A stretch of DNA of 6,227 nucleotides. Origin: Oscillospiraceae bacterium. GTDB taxonomy: Bacteria > Bacillota > Clostridia > Oscillospirales > Oscillospiraceae. Within the stretch, counting starts at the first letter, position 1; the number at the start of each line of letters is the position of its first letter. The DNA lies in NCBI GenBank assembly GCA_017624645.1, contig JAGAMQ010000190.1, forward strand, positions 1-6,227. The letters are read 5' to 3'. A program made the position numbers and the translations under genes. Positions 1 to 5,877 of the stretch are shown piece by piece. Below the pieces are notes generated by a model that was not told where the DNA came from, did not search any database, and worked only from the letters and a program-made list of their open reading frames with translations.

Positions 1-432
1 ATAGGTCTGGTGCTGATGCTGCTGCCAACCGGTAACAGTAGGTCGGGAGAGTCTGGGAAAGCAGCAACGACGAGTTCGTCAACGGAACCGCTTTCCCAAC
101 AACTGGAAACAATTCTGAGCACCATTCAAGGCGCCGGACGCGTGCGGGTGATGCTGACCATAGCAGCAGGGGAGGAGGTTATCTATCAAACAGATAACGA
201 TCATACAACAAATGATACCAGCGGCACAAACCGTAGCAGTACTGTTGTAATCAGTGACAGTGAGAGAAACGAAAGCGGATTGGTCAAAAACAAAAACGCA
301 CCGGTTTATAGAGGTGCATTGGTTGTTTGCGACGGTGCTCAAACTCCAACAGTTACCTTTGCTGTGGTGGATGCTGTATCAAAAGTAACAGGATTAAGTA
401 CTGATAAAATTTCTGTATTAAAAATGGAATGA
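1..432 (+). CDS. spoIIIAG: Stage III sporulation protein AG, 5'-truncated
   Basis: The reading frame is open from the first base, so the N-terminus lies outside the window; 143 residues remain. The first visible residues (IGLVLMLLP) are the end of a hydrophobic membrane segment. Next come a Ser/Thr-rich linker and a domain starting with LSQQLETILSTIQGAGRVRV, which fits the family pattern of a ring-building (EscJ/PrgK-like) fold. A polar Ser/Thr/Asn-rich stretch (about residues 65-98) interrupts it, and the end (YRGALVVCDGA, then VTGLSTDKISVLKM) is the strongly conserved SpoIIIAG C-terminus. In known systems SpoIIIAG forms a large ring in the mother-cell membrane around the forespore, as part of the SpoIIIA-SpoIIQ channel. 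It is followed after 15 bases by spoIIIAH, the normal operon order. Expression from a SigE promoter upstream of the operon is expected from the family but lies out of view. Confidence 0.93.
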   Translation: MGLVLMLLPTGNSRSGESGKAATTSSSTEPLSQQLETILSTIQGAGRVRVMLTIAAGEEVIYQTDNDHTTNDTSGTNRSSTVVISDSERNESGLVKNKNAPVYRGALVVCDGAQTPTVTFAVVDAVSKVTGLSTDKISVLKME

Positions 433-447
433 TCGGAGGCCATAACG

Positions 448-999
448 ATGAAAAAATGGAAGAAGAATCTGGTGGCAGGGGCTGTATTGGTAACCGTTTG
501 TGCCGGTATCTATGTGAATTGGATCTACACCGAAGATCAGGCAACAACAGATTTGACCGATACACTCAATGCGGACAAAATATTATCACCGGACACACTG
601 GTTATCAATGAAGACCCATCCTTGGATCTGACAGTCTCAGATACAACTACATCTGACTATTTTGCCGCTGTCAGACTTTCGCGACAACAGGCAAGAGACA
701 GTGCTGTCGGTTTGCTTCAGGAAGCAATGGCATACAGTGAAGATGCGGAATCTGCCCAATCCAATGCAAAACTGGAGCAGATCGTTCAAACCGCATTGTG
801 TGAAGCACAGATCGAAAGCCTCGTGGTAGCAAAGGGATATACGGATTGTGTAGCCTATATCAGCGAAGGCGGGATCTCTGTGGCTGTGGCATCACCGGAA
901 AGCGGATTGCAGGAAGCAGATGTTGCCGTTATCGCCGATATTGTTATGACGCAGGCGGAATTTGAAATGGATAACATCCGTGTTGTGGAGGTACAGTAA
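448..999 (+). CDS. spoIIIAH: Stage III sporulation protein AH
   Basis: This 183-residue protein starts at an ATG placed 8 bases after GGAGG. It has a short basic N-terminus (MKKWKKN), one membrane helix at about residues 8-26, a polar Asp/Thr-rich linker, and a C-terminal domain from about residue 70 (YFAAVRLSRQQARDSAVGLL) to the end (DNIRVVEVQ). The YFxxxRLxRQQxRD signature and position after spoIIIAG identify SpoIIIAH, whose C-terminal YscJ/FliF-like domain meets forespore SpoIIQ in the space between the two membranes in the B. subtilis system. It is somewhat shorter than the roughly 218-residue B. subtilis protein, mainly in the linker. A strong terminator follows the stop by three bases, so this is the end of the spoIIIA operon; accB and accC, which follow in Bacillus, are absent. 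Confidence 0.95.
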   Translation: MKKWKKNLVAGAVLVTVCAGIYVNWIYTEDQATTDLTDTLNADKILSPDTLVINEDPSLDLTVSDTTTSDYFAAVRLSRQQARDSAVGLLQEAMAYSEDAESAQSNAKLEQIVQTALCEAQIESLVVAKGYTDCVAYISEGGISVAVASPESGLQEADVAVIADIVMTQAEFEMDNIRVVEVQ

Positions 1000-1002
1000 C
1001 TC

Positions 1003-1034
1003 AAAGCCCCAAGGGTATCCTTTGGGGCTTTTCT
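1003..1034 (+). terminator. Intrinsic terminator of the spoIIIA operon
   Basis: The arms 1003-1015 and 1019-1031 form a 13-bp stem with one G-T wobble, closed by a three-base loop (TAT), and the right arm runs into TTTT then C. The A-rich left foot pairs with the T tract, so the structure could also work on the opposite strand. It lies three bases after the spoIIIAH stop and before the next promoter, which separates the sporulation operon from the housekeeping operon. Confidence 0.92.
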
Positions 1035-1049
1035 GCGTAAATAAAACTG

Positions 1050-1078
1050 TTGTATTTTTTTTGGATTCGTGGTACAAT
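1050..1078 (+). promoter_or_regulatory. Predicted vegetative (SigA-type) extended -10 promoter
   Basis: TTGTAT at 1050-1055 and TACAAT at 1073-1078 are separated by exactly 17 bases. TG at 1070-1071, one base before the -10 hexamer, makes an extended -10 element that would offset the weak -35 (3 of 6 matches). The spacer holds a run of T. Transcription would start near 1084-1086, about 46 bases before the Asp23-family start codon. It lies directly after the spoIIIA terminator and is the only clear promoter for the six-gene operon. The position of the start is inferred from spacing alone. Confidence 0.75.
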
Positions 1079-1091
1079 AAGTAAAAGTATG

Positions 1092-1107
1092 TCATGCACC
1101 TGCATGA
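1092..1107. promoter_or_regulatory. Perfect inverted repeat just downstream of the promoter, possible operator or leader hairpin
   Basis: TCATGCA and TGCATGA are exact inverted copies separated by CC, giving a 16-base palindrome. In RNA the pairing could extend by G-U and U-A (1090-1091 with 1108-1109). It lies about 7-22 bases past the predicted start of transcription and ends 9 bases before the AGGAGG of the Asp23-family gene. A repressor site for a dimeric regulator or a small leader hairpin are both possible. The two-base centre makes a tight RNA loop unless the inner pairs open. I recognise no specific regulator motif. Confidence 0.45.
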
Positions 1108-1130
1108 TAATAGTATAGGAGGACTTCCTT

Positions 1131-1499
1131 ATGGCAGAGAACAAGCAGTATATTACTCAGGAGTTGGAAAACGGCACCGTCATGATTTCCGAAGAGGTAA
1201 TCGCCACCATTGTTGCCCAAGCTGTATCTGAAGTGGAGGGCGTTGTGGGTTTGAGCGTCAAGCCTGGCGTTGACATCGTTGAAATGATCGGCAAGAAGAA
1301 TTGGGGCAAAGGCATGAAAATCGCTATCAGCGAGAATGACGAGCTCACCATCGACTGTAACGTAAACGTCGGATACGGACAGAGTGTTGTCACCGTCGCA
1401 AAAGCTGTGCAGGAGGCAGTCACAAACGCCATTGAATCTACCACCAATGTAAAGGTCTCCACGATCAATGTGAATGTCTGCGGTATCATCCGCCAGTAA
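1131..1499 (+). CDS. Asp23/Gls24 family protein (YqhY-like)
   Basis: This is a 122-residue soluble protein starting at an ATG 8 bases after AGGAGG (1117-1122). The N-terminal part reads GTVMISEEVIATIVAQAVSEVEGVVGL (residues 15-41), followed by a basic/Gly loop (GKKNWGKGMK), a beta strand region (TIDCNVNVGYG) and the C-terminal helix-strand ending TINVNVCGII. This is the whole Asp23/Gls24 (DUF322) domain with little else. B. subtilis has a member of this family, YqhY, at the same place directly upstream of nusB, where it has been linked to acetyl-CoA carboxylase. Here accB and accC are not next to it, so that link cannot be assumed. No signal peptide or membrane segment is seen. It is the first gene of the operon, and nusB starts 10 bases after its stop. 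Confidence 0.92.
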   Translation: MAENKQYITQELENGTVMISEEVIATIVAQAVSEVEGVVGLSVKPGVDIVEMIGKKNWGKGMKIAISENDELTIDCNVNVGYGQSVVTVAKAVQEAVTNAIESTTNVKVSTINVNVCGIIRQ

Positions 1500-1503
1500 G
1501 AGG
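1498..1503 (+). promoter_or_regulatory. Ribosome binding site that sets the nusB start
   Basis: AAGAGG, overlapping the stop codon of the Asp23-family gene, lies 6 bases before ATG 1510. The upstream in-frame ATG at 1474 has no comparable site and would add 12 residues lacking in NusB proteins. Confidence 0.7.
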
Positions 1504-1509
1504 TTTCCT

Positions 1510-1968
1510 ATGACAAGAGCAAACGCCAGAGAACTGGCTGTACATCTGATATACGGCAGAGATTTCACCGGAGAAGAGCCGGAAGAGATCGTTGCGCTGC
1601 GGTTGGAAAGAGAGTATTACACACAGCTTTCCGGTGAAAACCCAGTGTATTCCGACCGTCCCAATCCCTCCCAGGTTGCATATCTTGACAATGTGGTTTC
1701 CGGTGTCGCCAACCGATGCGACGAGTTGGATGCCTTTATCCGTCAATATGCAATCAGCTGGGATCTGTCCCGGATCTCCAGATTAGCAAGAGCCGTGATG
1801 CGGCTTGCTATTTTTGAGATTCTCTATATGGACGATGTCCCCACAGGAGTTGCCATCTCCGAAGCCGTTCGTATTGTCAAGAAATACGACGGGGAGGACA
1901 CCGGTGCCTTCGTAAACGGCATCCTTGGATCCTTTGCGCGGGGACTTGAACCCAAGGAGGACCAATGA
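1510..1968 (+). CDS. nusB: Transcription antitermination factor NusB
   Basis: This is a 152-residue, all-helical RNA-binding protein. With NusE (ribosomal protein S10) it binds boxA RNA and supports antitermination, mainly in rRNA operons. The N-terminus MTRANARELAVHLIYG matches the usual NusB opening. The C-terminal half is the most telling: WDLSRISRLARAVMRLAIFEILY (residues 84-106), VPTGVAISEAVRIVKKYDGED (110-130) and FVNGILGSFAR (134-144). The middle segment (about residues 36-58, YYTQLSGENPVYSDRPNPSQ) is a variable insert between helices. ATG 1510 was preferred over ATG 1474 because of its ribosome binding site and the family N-terminus. The gene overlaps the next one by four bases (ATGA at 1965-1968), which suggests translational coupling. 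Confidence 0.95.
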   Translation: MTRANARELAVHLIYGRDFTGEEPEEIVALRLEREYYTQLSGENPVYSDRPNPSQVAYLDNVVSGVANRCDELDAFIRQYAISWDLSRISRLARAVMRLAIFEILYMDDVPTGVAISEAVRIVKKYDGEDTGAFVNGILGSFARGLEPKEDQ

Positions 1969-2885
1969 GCGTAATCGGATTTGATACAAGCAATTATACA
2001 ACTTCCGTGGCCTGGTATGACGGACTACATGGTGTGAATTGCTCCAAACTCCTTCCTGTAAAGGAAGGTGAGCTTGGTCTTCGTCAAAGCGATGCGGTAT
2101 TTCAGCATATCAAGAGCCTGCCGGAGCTTTCCGGCAGGCTGTTTTCCGATATAGAACCGGATTCCGTCACCGCTATCGGCGTCAGCACCCGTCCCAGAGG
2201 CGTAGAGGGGAGTTATATGCCGTGCTTCATGGTTGGATACTCTCACGCCAAACTCCTTTCTGATCATCTCCACGTGCCTCTTGTTGTGTGTTCCCACCAG
2301 CAGGGTCATATTGCCGCAGCCCTTTGGAGTGCGGGCAGATTGGATCTTCTGGATGTTCCCCATTTGGCGTGGCATTTATCCGGTGGAACCACCGAGCTAC
2401 TCCTTGTAGAGCCGGATGGACGCAATGTGCAATGTACCCGCATTGGCGGAACCACCGATATTTCCGCCGGTCAGCTGATCGACAGAACCGGTCAGTTGCT
2501 GGGTGTGGCATTTCCCTCTGGAAAACGCCTTGATCAGCTGTCTTCCGACGCAGCAGGCAAGGATTATTTCCGTGTAAAACACCAAGAACTTCAGTTTTCC
2601 TTCTCCGGTATCCAGAACAAGGTCAAGCAACACTTTGACTTCTGTGGGAGCAAGGAGGAAACCGCCGCATATGCCTTGCGCTGCATTTGCAACACCATCT
2701 ATCAGGTAAGTCAGGAGGCGTTGCAGCAATACAAGGATTATCCAATCGTCTTCTCCGGAGGAGTTGCCTCAAACAGCATGCTCCGCCGTACACTGCAGCC
2801 TCTGTCGCCGATTTTTTCTGAACCTCAATTTGCTACAGACAATGCTATGGGCGTTGCAGTTCTGGCTCACCGCATCAAGGAGTGA
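1965..2885 (+). CDS. TsaD/Kae1-family paralogue (peptidase M22-like, ASKHA fold)
   Basis: This 306-residue protein is clearly of the TsaD/Kae1/Gcp family but divergent and shorter than standard TsaD (about 340). Its landmarks are the N-terminal phosphate loop GFDTSNYTTSVAW (residues 5-17; TsaD has ETSCDET here), the metal-binding pair in SHQQGH (H111 and H115), LSGGTTELLLV (138-148; TsaD has SGGHT), TDISAGQLIDRTGQLLG (164-180; TsaD has DDAAGEAFDK), FSFSGIQNKV (211-220), FSGGVASNSMLR (263-274) and ATDNAMG with D292 as the third metal ligand. The putative metal ligands are therefore kept while several active-site neighbours differ. TsaD makes the threonylcarbamoyl modification of tRNA A37 with TsaB and TsaE; no such partner is seen here, so this is probably a second copy with an altered role. 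AGGAGG lies 4 bases before the start, inside nusB. Confidence 0.85.
   Translation: MSVIGFDTSNYTTSVAWYDGLHGVNCSKLLPVKEGELGLRQSDAVFQHIKSLPELSGRLFSDIEPDSVTAIGVSTRPRGVEGSYMPCFMVGYSHAKLLSDHLHVPLVVCSHQQGHIAAALWSAGRLDLLDVPHLAWHLSGGTTELLLVEPDGRNVQCTRIGGTTDISAGQLIDRTGQLLGVAFPSGKRLDQLSSDAAGKDYFRVKHQELQFSFSGIQNKVKQHFDFCGSKEETAAYALRCICNTIYQVSQEALQQYKDYPIVFSGGVASNSMLRRTLQPLSPIFSEPQFATDNAMGVAVLAHRIKE
2115..2144 (+). other. Terminator-like hairpin inside the TsaD-like gene
   Basis: AGCCTGCCGGA (2115-2125) and TCCGGCAGGCT (2130-2140) form a perfect 11-bp GC-rich stem around the four-base loop GCTT, followed by G and TTTT. It lies about 150 bases into the coding sequence and encodes residues 51-60 (SLPELSGRLF). 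The form fits an intrinsic terminator with a short U tract. Translating ribosomes would normally prevent it from folding, so any effect would depend on how well this gene is translated. Confidence 0.4.
2877..2882 (+). promoter_or_regulatory. Ribosome binding site that sets the xseA start
   Basis: AAGGAG, at the end of the TsaD-like gene, lies 8 bases before ATG 2891. The alternative in-frame GTG at 2882 overlaps this site and has no site of its own, so ATG 2891 is the better start. Confidence 0.8.
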
Positions 2886-2890
2886 TTCTT

Positions 2891-4105
2891 ATGTCTCAAC
2901 AGATCCTTTCCATTTCACAGGTAAATGATTACATTCGCAGCATATTGGATAACGATCATTTACTGGCCGGAGTGGCAGTAAGGGGTGAGATCAGCAATTA
3001 CAAACTGTATCCTTCCGGACATCATTACTTTACATTAAAGGATGAATCCAGTGCCCTTAAGTGCGTCATGTTCCGGGGAAGCGCGATGCGCCTTCGGTTC
3101 AAACCGGAAAACGGCATGCAGATTATTGCCGTAGGCAAGATCTCTGTCTACCCCCGGGACGGGGCATATCAGCTTTATGTGAATACAATGGCGCCGGACG
3201 GGGTAGGGGACCTGCATACCGCTTTTGAGCAGTTGAAGAAAAAGCTTGCCGCAGAGGGTTTGTTTGATCCTGCACATAAGAGAAAGATCCCGCAATACCC
3301 CCAAACCATTGGTATTGTCAGCAGCCCCGCCGGAGCCGCAATTCACGATATGCTGCGCATTTTAAAAAAGCGATACCCTTTGGCAAAAGTGCTGCTGTTA
3401 CCTGTAAGAGTTCAGGGTGCAGAAGCCCCCGGCGAAATTGCCGCCGCCATCCATTATGCAAATCGCCACCAATTGGCAGATCTGCTGATTGTGGGCAGGG
3501 GAGGAGGATCCATCGAGGATCTTTGGGCATTTAACGAAGAGCCCGTTGCCCACGCAATCTATCATTCACAGATTCCTGTTATTTCCGCCGTGGGACACGA
3601 GCCGGATGTTACAATCTGTGACTATGTAGCCGATCTTCGGGCAGCTACCCCCTCTAACGGTGCAGAACTGGCTGTACCGGATCAAAATGCCTTGCGGCAA
3701 ACTCTGGACTCCGCATACACTGCTATGAATACCAGTATGCAAAAGCAACTGGACAGTGCCAGAAAGCATCTTCACTTACTGTCCCAAAGCCCTGCACTTC
3801 AAAGCCCTGACAGATATGTGCTCCAGCGAAGAACCGCACTTTCCCATTTGAAAAGCAAGCTTATCTCCCTGGAGCAGAGAAATATCTCCGCAAAGAAGGA
3901 GGGTTATATTGCATTAACCGCAACCCTTGACGCTATGAGCCCGTTGAAGATCCTGACCCGTGGATACGCAATGGCTACCGATGCAACCGGTGCAATTCTT
4001 CGTTCTGTCAGGGATATCCAAAAAAACGATACCATAACCATCACAGTCAGCGACGGTGTAATTTCTGCAACTGTCGAGAAAACAAAGGAGAATGACTATG
4101 GCTGA
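2891..4105 (+). CDS. xseA: Exodeoxyribonuclease VII large subunit
   Basis: This 404-residue protein is of usual length for XseA. Residues 5-100 form the N-terminal OB-fold domain that binds single-stranded DNA (ILSISQVNDYIRSIL, then GEISNYKLYPSGHHYFTLKD, then GxYQLYV). The catalytic core includes IGIVSSPAGAAIHDM (140-154), GRGGGSIEDLWAFNEE (202-217) and SAVGHEPDVTICDYVADLRAATPSNGAEL (232-260). A helical, coiled-coil-prone segment (about 265-345) binds small subunits, and SPLKILTRGYA (350-360) with a short beta domain closes the protein. With XseB it degrades single-stranded DNA to acid-soluble oligonucleotides in both directions without needing a divalent metal. It starts 5 bases after the previous stop and overlaps xseB by 8 bases. 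Confidence 0.97.
   Translation: MSQQILSISQVNDYIRSILDNDHLLAGVAVRGEISNYKLYPSGHHYFTLKDESSALKCVMFRGSAMRLRFKPENGMQIIAVGKISVYPRDGAYQLYVNTMAPDGVGDLHTAFEQLKKKLAAEGLFDPAHKRKIPQYPQTIGIVSSPAGAAIHDMLRILKKRYPLAKVLLLPVRVQGAEAPGEIAAAIHYANRHQLADLLIVGRGGGSIEDLWAFNEEPVAHAIYHSQIPVISAVGHEPDVTICDYVADLRAATPSNGAELAVPDQNALRQTLDSAYTAMNTSMQKQLDSARKHLHLLSQSPALQSPDRYVLQRRTALSHLKSKLISLEQRNISAKKEGYIALTATLDAMSPLKILTRGYAMATDATGAILRSVRDIQKNDTITITVSDGVISATVEKTKENDYG
4084..4090 (+). promoter_or_regulatory. Ribosome binding site that sets the xseB start
   Basis: AAAGGAG, inside the 3' end of xseA, lies 7 bases before ATG 4098. The ATG at 4092 would be only one base away, which is too close, so 4098 is chosen. Confidence 0.8.
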
Positions 4106-4331
4106 AAACAATAAGACATTTGAAGAAAGTATGCTACGCTTGGAGCAAATCGTCCGTGCCATGGAGCGTGGTGACGTTGCTTTGGAGGAATCCCTTAAAT
4201 TGTTCCGTGAAGGCACTGAGTTGGTCCAGAGCTGTGGAAAGCTGTTGGACGAGGCAGAGCTGGAAGTGAAGAAAATCGTGCCTGATGTTGACGGAACACC
4301 CCGAGAGGAGAATTTTCATTATGAAGACTGA
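4098..4331 (+). CDS. xseB: Exodeoxyribonuclease VII small subunit
   Basis: This acidic helical protein of 77 residues is of normal XseB length. FEESMLRLEQIVRAMERGDVALEESLKLFREG (residues 8-39) is the conserved two-helix core, followed by CGKLLDEAELEVKKI (46-60) and a short acidic tail. Several copies of XseB bind the long helical segment of each XseA and are needed for nuclease activity. The start overlaps the end of xseA by 8 bases and its 3' end overlaps ispA by 11 bases, so these three genes are probably translationally coupled, in keeping with the need to match subunit amounts. Confidence 0.95.
   Translation: MAENNKTFEESMLRLEQIVRAMERGDVALEESLKLFREGTELVQSCGKLLDEAELEVKKIVPDVDGTPREENFHYED
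4304..4310 (+). promoter_or_regulatory. Ribosome binding site that sets the ispA start
   Basis: AGAGGAG, inside xseB, lies 10 bases before ATG 4321. This spacing is slightly long. The in-frame ATG at 4285 would add 12 residues that do not belong to the family and has no purine-rich site. Confidence 0.6.
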
Positions 4332-5199
4332 TCACACATCCATCACGGAAACATATCGGTCATACATTGAATCCTATTTCGAAGAGAAATGCTTTGTTTA
4401 CGATGCAGAGCCGCAAGAGACCCTGTTTGACGCCATGCGTTACAGTCTTCTAGCAGGCGGTAAGCGTCTTCGTCCCATCTTTGTATTTGAATTTTGCCGT
4501 ATGTGCGGCGGAGATTGGTATTCCGCCGTCAATTTTGCCGCTGCTGTTGAGATGATCCATACATATAGTCTGATCCACGACGATCTGCCCTGTATGGATA
4601 ATGACGACTACAGACGTGGGCGGCTGACCAATCATAAGGTCTTTGGCGAAGCAGTTGCGGTTCTTGCCGGTGACGGACTTCTTACCGCGGCATTTCATCA
4701 GTTGTCAACCGCAGATCTGCCTGCAGATGCACGGATCAAAGCGGTAGAGGTTCTGTCACAATGTGCCGGTGAATGTGGTATGGTAGGCGGTCAGGTTTTG
4801 GATATGCAAAGCGAGCAGCGCCAATGTACGCAACAGGAAGTGTTGGATATCCAATCCAGAAAGACCGGGGCTTTGATCCGTGCCGCATGCATGCTGGGTG
4901 TCATTGCAGCAGGAGGATCCGCGGAGCAGCTGAAGGCCGCAGCCGACTTTGCCGCAAATCTCGGTCTTTCATTCCAAATACGGGATGACATGCTGGATGT
5001 CATCGGTAATGCAAAAGAATTGGGCAAAGCAGTGGGTGTTGATGAAAACAAGAACACATTTGTCCAGCTGTACGGACTCAAAAAGTGCGATGAATTGGTA
5101 CGCACTTATACAGAATCTGCAATCTGCGCCCTGAGTGCTTTTACTGAACCTGATTATATGGCACATATGGCACGATCCCTTACAGAACGAACCGTATGA
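4321..5199 (+). CDS. ispA: Farnesyl diphosphate synthase (class I polyprenyl synthetase)
   Basis: This 292-residue protein is close to the usual length of bacterial FPP synthases. It joins dimethylallyl or geranyl diphosphate with isopentenyl diphosphate to give C15 farnesyl diphosphate, a precursor for undecaprenyl phosphate and quinones. Motifs in order: GGKRLRP (46-52), the first Asp-rich motif in YSLIHDDLPCMDNDDYRRG (82-100) with D87, D88 and D93, GEAVAVLAGDGLL (109-121), GMVGGQVLDM (153-162), KTG (181-183) and the second Asp-rich motif DDMLD (222-226) followed by GKAVGVDENKNTF. The DDxxxxD form of the first motif, with Tyr five residues before it, resembles E. coli IspA and supports the C15 assignment, though product length cannot be proved by sequence. 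A terminator follows the stop at once, so dxs, which often comes next, is not in this operon. Confidence 0.93.
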   Translation: MKTDHTSITETYRSYIESYFEEKCFVYDAEPQETLFDAMRYSLLAGGKRLRPIFVFEFCRMCGGDWYSAVNFAAAVEMIHTYSLIHDDLPCMDNDDYRRGRLTNHKVFGEAVAVLAGDGLLTAAFHQLSTADLPADARIKAVEVLSQCAGECGMVGGQVLDMQSEQRQCTQQEVLDIQSRKTGALIRAACMLGVIAAGGSAEQLKAAADFAANLGLSFQIRDDMLDVIGNAKELGKAVGVDENKNTFVQLYGLKKCDELVRTYTESAICALSAFTEPDYMAHMARSLTERTV

Positions 5200-5200
5200 T

Positions 5201-5240
5201 AAAATCCCCTGATGCCGGAAGACCGGCTTCGGGGGATTTT
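5201..5240. terminator. Bidirectional terminator between ispA and cotJC
   Basis: AAAATCCCC (5201-5209) pairs with GGGGATTTT (5232-5240). Further pairs follow inward (T-G wobble, GA with TC, one T-T mismatch), then GCCGG (5214-5218) with CCGGC (5223-5227) around the loop AAGA. The stem ends in TTTT on the plus strand and, through the AAAA foot, in TTTT on the minus strand. It begins one base after the ispA stop and lies between converging genes, so it can serve both operons. Confidence 0.88.
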
Positions 5241-5248
5241 CATGTACA

Positions 5249-5271
5249 CGCAGGCACCGAGGATGCCTGCG
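5249..5271 (-). terminator. Second hairpin just after cotJC
   Basis: CGCAGGCA (5249-5256) and TGCCTGCG (5264-5271) form an 8-bp perfect stem with a 7-base loop. It lies 7 bases after the cotJC stop, and no long T tract follows on the minus strand, so it is a weak terminator alone. It may stabilise the cotJ mRNA 3' end or assist the stronger hairpin beyond it. Read on the plus strand it is followed by CAAGATTTT. Confidence 0.45.
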
Positions 5272-5278
5272 CAAGATT

Positions 5279-5875
5279 TTACATATCAAATGCGGGATTC
5301 ATATAATATACATTCTTTTGATTTAGCTTTTCACGCAGAAGCTGCATAGCCTCACCGAATCTCTGGAAGTGAACAACCTCCCGCTCCCGGAGGAATTTGA
5401 TGACATTATTCACATCCGGATCATCACTCAATCGAAGAATATTATCATAGGTGACTCTGGCCTTCTGTTCTGCTGCCAAATCTTCCGTCAGATCCGCAAT
5501 GGGATCCCCCTTAACTGCAATTGTGGCTGCAGTCCAGGGGGTTCCTGACGCAAATTGAGGATACACACCCGTAGTGTGATCCACAAAATAGGGCGCAAAG
5601 GCTGAATCCTGAATCTGAGAGTCTTTCAGATTCCTGGTAAGCTGATGCACAATCGCGCCAACCATTTCCAGGTGACCGAGTTCCTCCGTGCCAATGTCTG
5701 TGAGAAGGCCCTTCAGCTCATCAAAGGGCATAGAATATCTTTGCGACAAATATCGCAAGGATGCCCCCAGTTCGCCGTCAGGACCACCGTACTGGGATAT
5801 GATCACAGCAGCAAGTCTGGGATTGGGTCGGTCGATCTTTACAGGATATTGGAGCTTTTTGTCATAGATAAACAT
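5279..5875 (-). CDS. cotJC: Spore coat protein CotJC, manganese-catalase family
   Basis: This 198-residue protein is of CotJC length, shorter than full manganese catalases. The start MFIYDKKLQYPVKID is the usual CotJC opening and lies 7 bases after GGGAGG (5883-5888 on this strand); an in-frame ATG 39 bases upstream would give a non-family extension. It has a ferritin-like four-helix bundle with candidate di-manganese ligands E35 (in GELGA), E65 and H68 (in TEELGHLE), E136 (in AAEQKARVTYD) and H169 (in REVVHF), the same pattern as in catalases of this family. The segment FAPYFVDHTTGVYPQFASGTPWTAA (93-117) and the C-terminal MNPAF are also conserved in CotJC. In Bacillus the CotJ proteins belong to the inner spore coat and are made under SigE in the mother cell. 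It follows the CotJB frame by two bases. Catalase activity is plausible since all ligands are present, but not shown. Confidence 0.96.
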   Translation of the reverse strand: MFIYDKKLQYPVKIDRPNPRLAAVIISQYGGPDGELGASLRYLSQRYSMPFDELKGLLTDIGTEELGHLEMVGAIVHQLTRNLKDSQIQDSAFAPYFVDHTTGVYPQFASGTPWTAATIAVKGDPIADLTEDLAAEQKARVTYDNILRLSDDPDVNNVIKFLREREVVHFQRFGEAMQLLREKLNQKNVYYMNPAFDM

Positions 5876-5877
5876 GG

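Noticed and set aside
1474..1509. A longer nusB starting at ATG 1474
   Set aside because: The extra 12 residues (MSAVSSASKRFP) overlap the Asp23-family gene and have no ribosome binding site; the NusB family begins at the MTR of ATG 1510.
1092..1568. A 158-residue open frame on the minus strand opposite the Asp23-family gene and nusB
   Set aside because: It is antisense to two recognised genes, has no recognisable domain, and is explained by the codon pattern of the plus-strand genes.
2227..2729. Several overlapping open frames antisense to or shifted within the TsaD-like gene
   Set aside because: The motif-rich frame at 1965-2885 accounts for the coding signal; the others lack start signals and known motifs.
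4773..4988. An open frame inside ispA on the same strand
   Set aside because: It has no ribosome binding site and a composition typical of a shifted frame (rich in Arg, Gly, Ser and Cys), and it lies wholly within a well supported gene.
5611..5633. An 8-bp inverted repeat (GAATCTGA with TCAGATTC) inside cotJC
   Set aside because: It is short, AT-rich, has no T tract, and falls in ordinary coding sequence for a variable loop; chance is the simplest explanation.
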